In this document: positions 43,086 to 54,237 of the stretch, piece after piece
Position numbering within the stretch: position 1 is the first letter of the stretch
Layout: every line of letters begins with the position of its first letter
Assembly: GCF_027595985.1 (NCBI RefSeq)
Contig: NC_073312.1
Span: 7,604,359-7,668,358 of the forward strand
Source: Sorex araneus
Taxonomy: Eukaryota; Chordata; Mammalia; Eulipotyphla; Soricidae
Direction of reading: 5' to 3'
Length of the DNA: 64,000 nt
Program-made: the position numbers and the translations under genes
Notes under the pieces: generated by a model
Told to the model about the DNA's origin: nothing
Database searches by the model: none
What the model saw: only the letters and a program-made list of their open reading frames with translations

Positions 43086-44299
43086 GTACTGCTATTTTTG
43101 TTTAAATCACAGCACTAAAAAAATATGTTCACTAGACATTGCCAATTAAAAACTGCACAAAATGTGACCCTGGTATATATTTATGTTTAAATTTTCAAAT
43201 CTATAAATATCTGCAAGCATTTAGAAGAACCCTAGATAACTTTATGCCAACATGTAAATAGCAGATATTATGGAGTCTATGGATGTTTTTTAATTAGGCA
43301 TCTTTTAGGTTTAAAATGTTGGCAAGAAGCATTATGATTTTCTCAAGCAGAAAATTTGCTAAAACTATTCCCACTGGGATTTGGTTGACGCTTGCAAACA
43401 AGATGAACGGTGTCCAGCAGGAGATACAGTCCACGTTTGTGGAAGGATTATGGATAGAGTCGAGTCCACTATTTCACTGAAGGCACAAATACCCAGACGT
43501 CCCACATCTCTCTCTGTTCAGGCAGGCAAGAGACAAATTAGCTTCAACCAATTCATGGGAAATGAAAACTTCACAGTCCAAAACCAACTCTGGGGAATCC
43601 CTGGAGAGTGAGCTCTAAGCAAGATTTCCAACTGGAAAAAAAATGGGGACCCAAGGGCCCCAGGCAGGCAAGTGAATATATAGAACCATGAAAACAGTTC
43701 CCTGTGACTGACCATTAAATATTCACTGTGTGAACTGTCAAGGTCCAAGTAATTGAAATCAGAGCTGCTCTTTATCTGTGACACTCCGCTCTTTACATGT
43801 AAAATCAACTCTAAGTCCCACATATAAAAACTGCTACGACTAAGTTACACCCACACCAGGCTTCTTGCAACTCTCCTGCTCCGGCTCCCTTTAATCACAA
43901 AGCCATGGAATAATTTTTGTTTCAAACTCATTTCACTTTCTCTCAGAAGTAGTATTTCTACCACATTGGGAGTCTTGGGGGGTTATCAATAGTTCCTCTT
44001 CCAATTTGAATATTTCATCAAAATATTTTATCTTTGAAAATATGCAAATCCTATTCATAACTAAAGCCTTTTAAAATTAGTTCTTCAGACTCGACTCATT
44101 AGTGGTTTAAAATTCACTCATCAGATACATATTATTAGCCGGTGAAAGTCTACCCTTTAATATATATGCATATTCAAACAGTTTAACCCAAAGGTGTTTT
44201 TTTATGCTCCCCCAAAAGTAATATTGTTTGGTAACATGCTTGATAGGCCATAAGAGAAGAGAATAACAGTGTAATTTTTTAAAGCAGAAGGAAGTTCAG
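43086..44299. other. Unique DNA, no gene recognised
   Basis: About 1.2 kb of AT-rich unique sequence. A short frame at 43381-43611 has no motif that I recognise. Confidence 0.4.
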
Positions 44300-44740
44300 T
44301 AGCTATAGTGCAAACCATAATGCCAAACAAAGAGAGAGACAGAGACAGAGACAAAGACAGAAGAAAAGTGTCTGCCATGGAGGCAGGCTGGGATAGGGTG
44401 GGAGGAGGTGAGGGAAACCCGGAACACTAGTGGTGAGGAATGTATATTGTGAAGGGATGCGTGGTGTGGGAACTTATTTTTTCTCTTTGGGTCACACCCA
44501 GCGATGCACAGGGGTCATTCCTGGCTCTGCACTCAGGAATTACTCCTGGCAGTGCTCAGGGAACCGTATGGAATGCTGGGAATCGAACCTGGGTTGGCCT
44601 TGTGCAAGGCAAACGCCCTACCTGCTGGGCTATCGCTCCAGCCGTGCTATTGGAGCTTTATATGACTGAAACCCAATCACAAACAACTTTGTAATTGTGT
44701 ATCTCATGGTGATTCCCAACAATAATTTTTTACGTGGAAG
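44300..44740 (+). mobile_element. L1 3' UTR interrupted by a SINE-A
   Basis: GCAAACCATAATGCCAAAC, a GA/GACA tract, GCCATGGAGGCAGGCTGGG and GTGGTGTGGGAAC form the left part. CTTTATATGACTGAAACCC, AACAACTTTGTAATTGTG and CTCATGGTGATTC form the right part. The SINE-A at 44475-44643 is between them. Confidence 0.88.
44475..44643 (-). repeat. SINE-A inserted in L1, reverse
   Basis: TCTCTTTGGGTCACACCC, CTCTGCACTCAGGAATTACT, GGAATCGAACCTGGG and CTATCGCTCCAGCC. It interrupts the L1 sequence GTTGGAACATTGTATGACTG seen elsewhere. Confidence 0.92.
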
Positions 44741-46264
44741 GAGGGGTTGGAGAGGCAGCATAAGGGTGAAGATGCTGACCTTGCATGTAGCCTCCCAGTC
44801 AACTCTCTGCACCAAACAGGCCCCCAAATTTGCTGCCTGTGGAATTGGAGGCCTCCTAGTGCTACCAGCTTGGCCTGTGCTTGGTCAGCCGCAAGGATGG
44901 GAATGCCAAGGAGCACTGCAGCCCTGAGAGTCCTCACATTGAACTCTTCCAGGGAGGTCAAAAATTAAAATTAAAAGACAGGAGGCATGCAGTAGGGTGG
45001 GGTTCAAACCCATTTCTCTCCACTTGTGTTTTTAGAGTGTTGCACTGCATTCCGGAGGGGTGCTGGGCTTCGAAAAAGATTGGTCCCGTCAGTACATGAA
45101 CATGGAAGGAGTTTCCTTGCCTCTTCCATCTGCAAACTCAAGAGCAGGTGCCGTGGGTTGGACCCAAGCAGGATGCTGCCCTCGCTGCCAACTCGAACCT
45201 CCACCTTCATGCACCCCCAGATACGAGGGGAGCCAGCTGGAGAGCCTGGTTCCTACTCAAAGCCAGGATGGGTGATTGAGGATGAGTGTTGCTTGGTATG
45301 ACCCCATCCCCAATACTCAAGGCAACAAATATCACAGTGTTAGCATTTCACAGTCCATGGAGAATTCATCACCCTCGTGCAGAGATTCAAACTTCAGCTT
45401 TCAATATTTTGGACCGAAGGAACCAACCACATGTGTTCCATTAACCTTACTAATGAATGGATCGGTTTACCCATGTCCTATTTATTAAATATCTATATAA
45501 GACACTATGAAAACATAGACTTTCTTCACAACTGTGAATATGACATCAGCGTTCCCATTTTTAGATCAGAGTCAACAGCACCTTGATATCACCTCGAATG
45601 TTGAACAGTAATTACTTGCCAGACGTTGTTATAGAACATTTGAGAGTTTACCTAGGTCAGCTACATAGAAAGCCATCTGTGTCTCCCCTGAGAAGTCTGA
45701 AGCTGGGGATAGAATTTAGTGATAGAGCACATATTTTGAATGTATGAGGACTTGCATCTGGTTGAGGAAAGGAGGAAATTAATTTTGAGTTTTTATTATG
45801 AAGCTATCGAATCCACAACTTTTAAAGGCACATATTAAAATATCTCACTCTTCCAAGCCTTTATCTATTTATATTAAAGTTATTAGAGAAATGCTAAAAA
45901 TCCCATTTGGGGGCCTAATCCTCTCTTGACCTTTAGATTCAAATATTTAATTGCCTGCAGGAAATTTCTATTAGACCATCCCCCAGCTATATCCCACTTG
46001 CAGCATTTGTCCCCAAATTCCCTAACTCCCTCCTACTCCCACTCGCTCCCCCAAGCCTGATTCTACATTTCCTGTCTCAGAATTCTCAGAAAGACAACAT
46101 GCAGCTGTAGCAGAATGGTGTTAAATCACTCAGTTCTAAAAACATGGCGTTGCTCCAATTCTGCTTTCTTCTCTCCCAAGTCACAACTCAAGTTCTAACA
46201 TACTCAACTGGAAGTTTTCTGTACCAAACACCAGATATATAATTCTTTGAAGTGTTTTGTAAAA
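44741..46264. other. Mostly unique DNA
   Basis: GGTTGGAGAGGCAGCATAAG with CTTGCATGTAGCC (44741-44830) may be a very old SINE head. Beyond it I recognise no repeat or gene, although several short frames exist on both strands. Confidence 0.35.
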
Positions 46265-46276
46265 GTTTAGGCTATC

Positions 46277-46585
46277 ATGGAAAATAAATTATCAAATGCT
46301 TCCTTTTCAGCAAGTCTGACTTTGGGGGGAGAAACTCCAAACAATAATAGTGAGTTTTTTGTTGAAATATTGAATGTGATCAAAGTAAAGTGAAAGTAAA
46401 GTGAAATTTATCAGTTACACAGGCGGGGTGGGGGGCTGGGGAGGTGGGTGAGTGGGTGGGAGGTATACTGTGATTCTTGGTGGTGGACTATGTGCACTGG
46501 TGAAGGGATGGGTGTTCGAGCATTGTATAACTGAGACTTAAACCTGAAAGCTTTGTAACTTTCCACATGGTGATTCAATAAAAAA

Positions 46586-46620
<35 letters not shown>

Positions 46621-46625
46621 AAAGG
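46277..46625 (+). mobile_element. Truncated copy of the composite element
   Basis: GGAAAATAAATTATCAAATG, CTCCAAACAATAATAGTGAG, GTTGAAATATTGAATG and the L1-like 3' end (CTATGTGCACTGGTGAAGG, GACTTAAACCTGAAAGC) match 36718-36990. GTTTAGGCTATC lies at 46265-46276 and 46626-46637, so it inserted independently in this shortened form. It has an AAAT-repeat tail. Confidence 0.88.
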
Positions 46626-46639
46626 GTTTAGGCTATCTC

Positions 46640-46990
46640 TTTTATTTAGCTGTTATAAACCTCAAGACAATAGTATTATCGTTGTCCACTATAAAGTTGT
46701 CCCTAGTAGAGTTTCAGGCATACAGTGTTCTAACACCACTTCCACCGCCAGAATCAGCCTCCCTCCACCAATGCCCCAAGTTCCCTCCAAACCTTCAGAT
46801 TGCCTCCTTAACAGATACACATTTTATGTGCTTTTTTTACAAAGTAGTTTACAGTATTTGATTACAATTTGATTACATTTAATATTCAAACACCAATCCC
46901 ACCACCATGACACTTTCCCACCACCATATTTCAGATGTTTCCATCTTGAACCCCAACCCCTACCCCAAAGCAGAACCGAAATAATTTATT
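46640..46990 (-). mobile_element. Old L1 3' UTR pieces, reverse
   Basis: CATACAGTGTTCTAACACCA, CAATGCCCCAAGTTCCC and AATATTCAAACACCAATCCC are reverse L1 3' UTR text, apparently from two overlapping old insertions. Confidence 0.6.
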
Positions 46991-47137
46991 TTGTATTGTT
47001 TGTTATGAAAAATCGCTTAAAATGCTACCAAAAAGTTTCATTAGAGGAAAGAATGTGAAGATTTTTGTATTTCACCCAGGGACCATTAAGCCCTTCTATA
47101 AGAGATCACTAACAAGTTGTTAAAGGTTGAACCTTGT

Positions 47138-47218
47138 GAGCTTATATATATATATGCATATATATAAGCTTGTGAGCTTATATATGCATATATATATGCA
47201 CACACACACATATATATC
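47138..47218 (+). repeat. TA-rich palindromic repeat
   Basis: GAGCTTATATATATATATG and ATATATATAAGCT form a near-perfect inverted repeat. A shorter TGTGAGCTTATATATGC unit and a CA run follow. Confidence 0.9.
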
Positions 47219-47229
47219 CTTGGAGGTCT

Positions 47230-47673
47230 CAGCCCTGGGTCCCACACACCTGGGTTCCTCTGCCGGTTTCTTCATGCGTGAGGCTCGTCCAAACATGTGA
47301 AGAGGGGCCTTGAGCATGGCTGTGGCTAGGCTCCGGAGGTCTTTGGCTGCTGGGAGCTCTGCTCGGGGTGGGGAGGGAAGCTGGAACCCATCCCCTCCGA
47401 GGAGGCCCCAGGGAAGCCTACTTCCTCTGATAGAACCTGGCAAACTACTGGGAGTTTCCTGCTCACATGGGAGAGGCTGGCAAGGTCCCCATGGTGTATT
47501 TTTATGCCAAAACCAGTGATAAGCTGGGTCTCATTCCTCTGTCATTCCTCTGACCCTGAAAGAGCCTCCAGTGTGGCATCATCGAAGGACGAGTTTAAAG
47601 AGGCTTCTAAAATCTCAGGTCTTGGACGAATGGAGATGTTACTGAGACCGCTCAAGAAATTTAACAATCAATG

Positions 47674-47731
<58 letters not shown>

Positions 47732-47935
47732 ATATCACAGCAGAACCTGGCAAACTACTCGTGACATATTTGATATGTCAAAAACAGTAACAACAACATG
47801 CTCTTCATGTTCCTGGAGCAAGCAGATGCTATTGGGCTACAATAGCACGCAACAGGAACAAATGAAGATGTTACTGGCGCTCACTCGAGCAAATCGATGA
47901 ACAACAGCATGACAGTGATACATATGTACATACAT
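47230..47935 (+). repeat. Long, diverged relatives of the SINE-B body
   Basis: Two SINE-B-like body units occur without a tRNA head. B1 (47431-47674) has AGAACCTGGCAAACTACTGG, ATGCCAAAACCAGTGATAAG, GGAGATGTTACTGAGACCGC and CAATGGGATGATGATG. B2 (47742-47920) has AGAACCTGGCAAACTACTCG, TCAAAAACAGTAACAACAAC and ACTCGAGCAAATCGATGAAC. Each holds 60-95 extra bases where SINE-B reads only AGTCTCACAA. A module near 47272-47316 recurs at 48081-48125. These look like a longer parental element. Confidence 0.6.
47675..47731 (+). repeat. (GAT)n array at the end of a SINE-B-like unit
   Basis: About 19 GAT units directly follow CAATGG, exactly where SINE-B tails start (CAACGGGATGACAGTG). The frame of D residues over it is an artefact. 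Confidence 0.95.
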
Positions 47936-48137
47936 ATATATGTATATATACACACACATATATATTTATATAAAAAATATTTCCCTCTAAGATTGGTTGT
48001 CTCCTACTTTAAACCCATCAAGTGTGATGGAGTATGGGTGGTGTGAGGTATGAAGTGTCGTGGTTCAGGAATAGGTCCACTCATGGGTGAGGCTCATCCC
48101 GAGCATGTGGAGAGTGGCCGTGAGCAACAGATGCATT
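47936..48137. other. AT microsatellite and repeated module
   Basis: TATATATGTATATATACACA repeats are followed by unique text. Bases 48081-48125 (TCATGGGTGAGGCTCATCC to CCGTGAGCA) repeat 47272-47316 at roughly 80% identity. Confidence 0.6.
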
Positions 48138-48182
48138 TTTTAAAAGTTATTTATTAATTGAATCACAGTGAGATACACAGTT

Positions 48183-48781
48183 CCAAAACAGAGCTTCCTC
48201 AAAAAAGAAATACAAATGTCCAAAAGGCACATGAAAAAATGCTCCACATCGCTAGTCATCAGGGAGATGCAAATCAAACAATGAGATATCATCTCACACC
48301 ACAGAGACTGGCACACATTCAAAAGAACAAAAGCAATCAGTGCTGGCATGGATGTGGGAAAAAAGGGACGCTCCTTCACTGTTGGTGGGAATGCCGACTG
48401 GTCCAGCCTTTCTGGAAAATAATTTGGACAGTCCTTCAAAAATTAGAAATTGAGCTTCCATATGAACTCGCAATACCATTTCTGGGAATATATCCCAAGG
48501 ATGCAAAAAAGCACAGTAGAAATGACATCTGTACTTATATATTCATTGTAGCACTGTTCATAATAACTAAAATCTGGAAACAACCCAAGTGCCCTAGAAC
48601 AGATGACTGGTTAAAGAAACTTTGGTACACCTATACAATGGAATACTATGCAGCTGTTAGGAGAGATGAAGTCATGAAATTTGCTTATAAGTGGATAGAC
48701 ATGGAGAGTATCATGCTATGTGAAATGAGTCAAAAAGAGGGGGACAGATACAGAAGGACTGCACTCATTTGTGGAATATAA
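48183..48781 (+). pseudogene. L1 ORF2 C-terminal fragment
   Basis: About 198 codons are open to a stop at 48779-48781. Visible are [19 protein letters not shown], the zinc-knuckle-like [36 protein letters not shown] and [20 protein letters not shown]. No catalytic domain is present. Confidence 0.9.
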
Positions 48782-49211
48782 AATAACATAACACGAGACT
48801 AATACACAAGGACAGTAGATGTAAGGGTCATGAAGACTGTTCCATAGTTGGAAGCCTGCCTTATGAGTGGGCAGGGAGAAGGCAGCTGGGATAGAGAAGG
48901 GATCACTAAGAAAATGATGGTTGGAGGAATCGGTCGGGATGGGAGCTGTGTGCCGAAAGTAGATTAAAGACCAAACATGATAACCTCTCAGTACCTGCAT
49001 TGCAAACCATAATGCCTGAAAGTAGAGAGAGTATGGGGAATGTCATCTGCCATGGAGGCAGTGGGAGGGTAGAAAGGGTGGGGGTATACTGGGGATATTG
49101 GTGGTGGGGGATGTGCACTGGTGGAGGGATGGGTGTTTGATCATTGTGAAATTGTAAACATGAAAGCTCATAGCTATATCTCATGGTGAATCGGTAAAAT
49201 AAAAAAAAAAT
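48183..49211 (+). mobile_element. 5'-truncated L1
   Basis: ORF2 3' end and the full 3' UTR (GATAGAGAAGGGATCACTAA, ACCATAATGCCTGAAAGTAG, GGATATTGGTGGTGGGGG) end at CTCATGGTGAATCGGTAAAA with an A tail. It is the same subfamily as 9895-10615. Confidence 0.93.
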
Positions 49212-49222
49212 AATTGAGACCA

Positions 49223-49400
49223 GGGGCTGGAGTGATAGCACAGCGGGTAGGGCGTTTGCCTTGCACGCGGCCGACCCGGGTTCGATTCCCAGCATCCCAT
49301 ATGGTCCCCTGAGCACCGCCAGGGGTAATTCCTGAGTGCAGAGCCAGGAGTGACCCTTGTGCATCGCCAGGTGTGACCCAAAAAGCAAAAAAAAAAAAAA
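49223..49400 (+). repeat. SINE-A inserted at an L1 poly(A) tail
   Basis: This is a consensus-like copy, with GGGTTCGATTCCCAGCATCC and GTGACCCAAAAAGC, then A16. AATTGAGACCA lies at 49212-49222 and 49401-49411, so it entered just after the L1 tail. Confidence 0.95.
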
Positions 49401-49411
49401 AATTGAGACCA

Positions 49412-49748
49412 AAGGACACTCCCCATTATATGAAACTGAATTGTATGCACACATCTTCTCAAAAGCAGGAACTCAGACTCAGTCCATTTGGGACTCACCC
49501 CCACTTTTCCCTTCATGGGGTGCACTCCATCCTGGAGTTACCCACATCTCAGCAGGTGTTCATGATTTCTTCCTTCTTTATGAGAAATTCTCTCTCTTTC
49601 TCTCTGTCTTGATCTGTTCCTTTTCTCTCTTCTTCTCCTCAACCCCTACAAATATTTCCAAACTAAATCTATTTGCTCCTGGGGCCACTGGGGTCTAGTG
49701 GAAATTCCCCCAAATACATGTCCACTGCTGGGACACTCAGATCAAGAA
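49412..49748. other. Unique DNA, no feature seen
   Basis: Pyrimidine-rich around 49585-49640 (TCTCTCTTTCTCTCTG). There is no other signature. Confidence 0.4.
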
Positions 49749-49758
49749 GTGGCAGCTT

Positions 49759-49937
49759 ATAGGGCTGAAGAAATAGCACAGTGGGTAAAGTGTCTGCCTT
49801 GCACATGGCTAACCCAGGTTCAATCCCCAGAATCCCTTATGGTTCTCCCGTGCACCATCAAGAGCAATTCCTGAGTGCAGAGCCAGGAGTGATCCCTGAG
49901 CATCTCCAGAAACGGCCCACAAACAAAACAAAAAAAG
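49759..49937 (+). repeat. Older SINE with 10-bp TSD
   Basis: GGGCTGAAGAAATAGCACAG, box B AGGTTCAATCCCCAG, CTGAGTGCAGAGCCAGGAG and an A-rich tail. GTGGCAGCTT lies at 49749-49758 and 49938-49947. Confidence 0.9.
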
Positions 49938-50554
49938 GTGGCAGCTTGTACGGACACTGACTCATCAAGCAAAAAAAATGTGTTTCAGGCACTTTTATGG
50001 CCTTTGCCAAATAGTCATATGTCAAGCCTGCTTTCCATCCCTCACAAATAATAACACCCCCTCTTATGTTCTAGGAACCAACAAGAATATGAAAGACATA
50101 TGCATCAAAAACTATAAGTCACTATTGGAGACATATCGGAAAACATGTTCATGGATTGAAAGAATTAACATTGTCAAGATTGCCATCTTACTTAAAGCAT
50201 TAATTAGATTCAGTATTATTTCCCCTCAAATTTCAAATGGCATTCTTCTAGGACATATAGAACAAATTCTACTAACATCTATATGGGATTATAGAACTTC
50301 CCAAATAGCAAAGGCTATTTGTATTACATTTTATCATTTTTAATTATACTACAAATAGATAGCAATTAAAGATACATGATATTAGAATAGAGACAGGCTG
50401 TTGGACCAATAAAATAGAACTGAGAGCCCACAAGATAAAAATTTCAGGAAAGACACATAGACAGCTAACACACATATGACGAAGGAGCTGGGTGCACGAA
50501 GTGGAACAGGGGAAGACTCTTCAAGAAAGAGTGCTTAGAAAACTGGATAGTCAC

Positions 50555-51274
50555 GGGGAGCAGCCGGGTGGCGGGAGGAGCCGTTGGGCGAAGGCGTTGC
50601 AGCTCCAGCGTGCTCAAGATGACAAGGTCCCCAAAGCACGAGACTTCGTGGCCGAGCCCACGGGGGAGAAGCCCGTGGGGCGCCTGCCCAGCATGGGCGA
50701 AGTCCTGGGCAAGAAGCTGGAGGAAGGGGGGCTTTGACAAGGCCTACGTGGTCCTCGGCCAGTTTCTGGTGCTGAAGAAGGGTGAAGACCTCTCCTGGGA
50801 GTGGCTGAAGGACACCTGCGGCGCCAATGCCAAGGGGTCCCGGGACTGCTTCGGGTGCCCGCGCGAGTGGTGCGACGCCTTCTCGTGATGCTCTTGGGAG
50901 GCCCCCAGCCTCGAGTCTCGACTTTGCAGCCCATGGGGCCTCCTTCCCCAGCCTCTACAACCCGAGACATTGCTGTTGTGTGCTCACTTCACTTTCCGAT
51001 GTGCTCCAGGATCTTTGGCGGGGGGGGGGGGGGGGGGGGGGCTCTCCGGGGGGGGGGGTCTCTCCTTCACCAGGCGACTTGCTGGGGGTTCTCACTCTTG
51101 CATGCCTCTCCCTCCCCCTGCCAGTTTCACGTTGACAATGACCAGCTTTCCTGAGTGGATTCCTGGCCCCTCCCCTCACCCCCACCCCCTCCTTTGGTCT
51201 GTTAGGTGCCTGTCACTGGCCTTTTAATGTTTTTTCAATCAATAAAGTCAGTGGCCTTGAAAAAAAAAAAAGAA
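50555..51274 (+). pseudogene. BANF1: BANF1 processed pseudogene with 18-bp TSD
   Basis: Coding similarity starts at the ATG at 50619-50621 (MTRSPKH) and ends at a stop at 50886-50888. The family protein, barrier-to-autointegration factor, is an 89-residue DNA-binding chromatin/nuclear-envelope protein. Visible blocks are [45 protein letters not shown] and [21 protein letters not shown] one-base loss after codon 7 and a one-base gain near 50731 (G run) break the frame. The copy has a 5' leader, a 3' UTR, AATAAA at 51241 and a poly(A). AGAAAACTGGATAGTCAC lies at 50537-50554 and 51275-51292. Confidence 0.96.
51018..51058 (+). repeat. Long G tracts in the BANF1 3' UTR copy
   Basis: Two runs (about 22 and 10 G) are separated by CTCTCC. 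They are possible G-quadruplex sequence, and run lengths are prone to sequencing error. Confidence 0.85.
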
Positions 51275-52136
51275 AGAAAACTGGATAGTCACTTGGAGGA
51301 ATAAATAAAACTCACATCATACCCAAAAGTTAATTCAAAGTGGATTAAAGAGCTTGAGATTCATATTGGATTCATACATTTGAGGAAAGCACAGGCAGAA
51401 AGATCCAGGATATTGAAGTCAGAGGTGCCTTCAGTGATTGACTCCATTGGCAAAAATAGCAAAAAATAAACAAATGTGACTACATCAAATTGAAAAGGCT
51501 TTGCATGACAAAAGAAACCCAAGTTAAAATTAATCAACACCCTACTGAATGGGAAGTAATATTTGTGCACCATATATCAGATAATGTACTATATATGTTA
51601 TATAAAGTACCTTCACATCTGAACAACAACAAAACCAAAAACCCCATCCAAAATATTGGGAAAGGAGATCAACAGACACTGTACCAAAGAGGACATAAAG
51701 GTGACCACTAGTCATATGAAAAGGGGTTTATCATCACTTGTAATTAGAGAAGTGCAGGTCAAAATGGCATCAAGATGCCATCTCACTTCAGTGAGAATAG
51801 CATACAGCAAAAAGACTGAAAACAAGAGTTGGCAGAGACCTGGTGAAAGAAATTCTCACTATTGGTGGGAATGTCATCTGGTTCAGTTTCTGTGTAAGAC
51901 AGTATAACAACATCTTTTTAAAACTAAGAAGAGTACTTCCGTATAAACCTGCAAACTCACTTATTAGCATCTATGCCAAGAACATAAAAATATTAATTCC
52001 AAAGGATGTATGTACACCTGTGTTCATTACTGCACTGAATATAACAGCCAGGATTGGAAACATCCAAGACACACAAAGATAGATAAATGGGTGAAGAAAT
52101 TTTACATAACGGACTACTGCAAAGTTGTAAAACAAG

Positions 52137-52325
52137 CTAGCACTGTAGCACTGTCACCATCATCCCGTTGTTCATCAATTTGCTCAAGCAGGCACCAGTA
52201 ACATCTCCGTTGTGAGACTCGTTGTTACTATTTTGAGCATATCGAATACGCTTACCAGGCTCTGCACTGCGGGCAGGATACTCTCAGTAGCTTGCCAGGC
52301 TCTCCAAGAGGGACAGAGGAATTGA
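52137..52325 (-). repeat. SINE-B, reverse, 5'-truncated, with ~10-bp TSD
   Basis: On the minus strand it starts in the head region at CAATTCCTCTGTCCCTC and runs to CAACGGGATGATGGTGACAG. GTAAAACAAG (52127-52136) and GTAAAGCAAG (52326-52335) flank it with one mismatch. Confidence 0.9.
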
Positions 52326-52595
52326 GTAAAGCAAGGTGAAATCATCCAATTGACTATGACTGGAGGCATATGTAAAGCAAAATAAGAGAAAATAAAACAA
52401 ACACTGGATTATCTCACTCATCTGTGGAATCTAGAGAAACAATCCAAGGAATATGCAATGCTGAATGAGGTCAATTACTTGCTCTTTGATTGAAAAATTG
52501 AGATTACCACACTGTGATGGAAGTCGGGCAGAATGAAGAAGCAGACTAGACACAAAAATAGTGCTATAAGGTCTCAGCTACTTTTGTTATCATTC

Positions 52596-52766
52596 TGGTT
52601 TTGGTAATGGGGCCAAACCTAGTGATGCTCATGGCTTATTCCTGGCTCTTTACTCAAAGATTTCTCTTGGCAGGGCTTGGGGGACCATAAGGGATGCTGG
52701 GGATCAGACTCAAATTAGCCACACGGAAGGAAAATGCTCTACCTGCTGGGCTATCTCTTTGACTCC
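52596..52766 (-). repeat. Older SINE, reverse
   Basis: GGTAATGGGGCCAAACCTAG, GGCTCTTTACTCAAAGATTT, GGGATGCTGGGGATCAGACT and GGGCTATCTCTTTGACTCC follow the reverse order. Confidence 0.7.
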
Positions 52767-54225
52767 ATTGCGTGCTTTGATGTTAGCGTTAGAAGGTGCA
52801 GTAAAATGTGTAAATTAAGACTGTTATTATCAAATTACCTAAAATACAATGAATATATAAATGAAAGTAAGAATAGGACAGATGTAGGTCAGATCTCATC
52901 ACTTCTTTGCTGAAAACGCTCTAATGGGATACCATAGTTTGTAAAATAAAATCTTAGCTCCTTCCAGGGGCTCACAATAAAAGAAAGAAAGAAATGCTTT
53001 TAAAGACCCCAACTAGGCTTTTGTTCCAATAACCACATGCATTTCACTGTGTCTGGATGGTGCACGGTGACGTTTAATTAGGACAGATTTCTCATTATCC
53101 CTCTCTTCCAGAACCCTTCGGTTTGGTAGTTATGGGTCAAAGGCAGGCCAAAGTGTCCTTGACACATGTGCAAAATGGTTAGACAGCAGATGGCTTGGTG
53201 TCAAGCTGTCTCATGCCTCCCTAACCTCTGAAACTCCTCAAGAATTTCTTAACGCTCATTCAACCATAAACACTGAATCATCATCAGAGCCCAGTACAAT
53301 GCTATCCAACTTACTTCATCTCTTAGCCAATCTTAGACCACAAAGGATTGAAACAGGCTTACAGAATAATACTGCGTACAGAGTAGGATAGAACAGAAAA
53401 CCATGAAGATAACACCGAGCAAGAGAAAACAAGAATGAGAACAGATTCAAGTCTGAGTAGTTTAGCAAAACCCAGATATGTTATGGCCAACAAGTACCTG
53501 ATTCAGTGCCATTGGTCTGTAGAGCTATAAACATGCGTGTCTCTGTGTGTTTACTTGCATCCACAGATCCTGCCTCAATTGAAAAGCACAATGTCATTAC
53601 AAAAGTAGAAGTGGCCTGCACAGGTCTCTTCCCTCCAGGATGATGTGTCCACCCTTTCCTGGGAACTCTGAGCAAATGCCAAGGGCCAGGCCCTCTGAGG
53701 ATGGCCCAGCCAGCCTGGCATGGGATCTGGCACGAATCATTTGCCAGCATTTTCAAGGAGATTTGAAATTAGGCTGAGCCCTAAAGAATTTTAATCTTGA
53801 ATTTTTAAAAGAAACTTAAGGCAAATTCTACCACTTTCTCGTGTTCTTACTAACCCAATGTCTCCTGCAGCGGGAACGTCTGAAATGGTCTAGAAACTTG
53901 CTGCTGCCTTGTCTTGGTGCCATCTCCTCCTCCCACCCTGTCTCTGTCTGGCGTCAGGTGTGAGAATCTGCCTTTGTCTTGTGCAAAGCCCTGCCTGCCC
54001 CTCTGTCAGCAGGAGGTTCATGCTCTGCATCACCCCCACCCCTGCCCCTCAAGCCCTTTCCCTTCTATTTTCCTTTCCACATCAAGCTGGGACCAGTTTA
54101 CTCTGTCTCTACCCGATGACCCATGACCCTCAGTTCTGGACGACAGGGACTCTGCCTGGCTTCCTCCTCATCATCACCCCAGGACCTCCTGAGCATCCCC
54201 CAGATACTACTACCACAATAAGAAG
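52767..54225. other. Unique DNA, no gene recognised
   Basis: About 1.46 kb of unique sequence. Frames of up to 126 codons near 53909-54289 are proline/leucine-rich chance frames. Confidence 0.4.
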
Positions 54226-54237
54226 AAGTGGAGGAGC

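Larger units (their letters stand above)
50085..52500 (+). mobile_element. Old L1 ORF2 relic hosting BANF1 copy and SINE-B
   Basis: AGACATATGCATCAAAAACT, GGATTGAAAGAATTAACATT and AGCAAAGGCTATTTGTATTA (left) continue after 51293 with GTGGATTAAAGAGCTTGAG, AGAGAAGTGCAGGTCAAAAT, TATTGGTGGGAATGTCATCT and GGACTACTGCAAAGTTG. Reading frames are shattered. The BANF1 retrocopy (50555-51274) and a SINE-B (52137-52325) are later insertions. Confidence 0.85.

Noticed and set aside
47138-47218. Replication origin or promoter from the TATA-rich palindrome
   Set aside because: Simple TA repeats of this kind are common in mammals; no other evidence supports a function.
47675-47731. CRISPR-like or acidic-protein repeat (poly-D frame)
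   Set aside because: It is a plain GAT trinucleotide array without spacers.
48138-48183. Twin-primed L1 (a reverse L1 end just before the 48183 L1)
   Set aside because: The reverse piece is the extreme 3' end of an L1, and the following plus L1 has its own 3' end and tail, so these are two separate old events.
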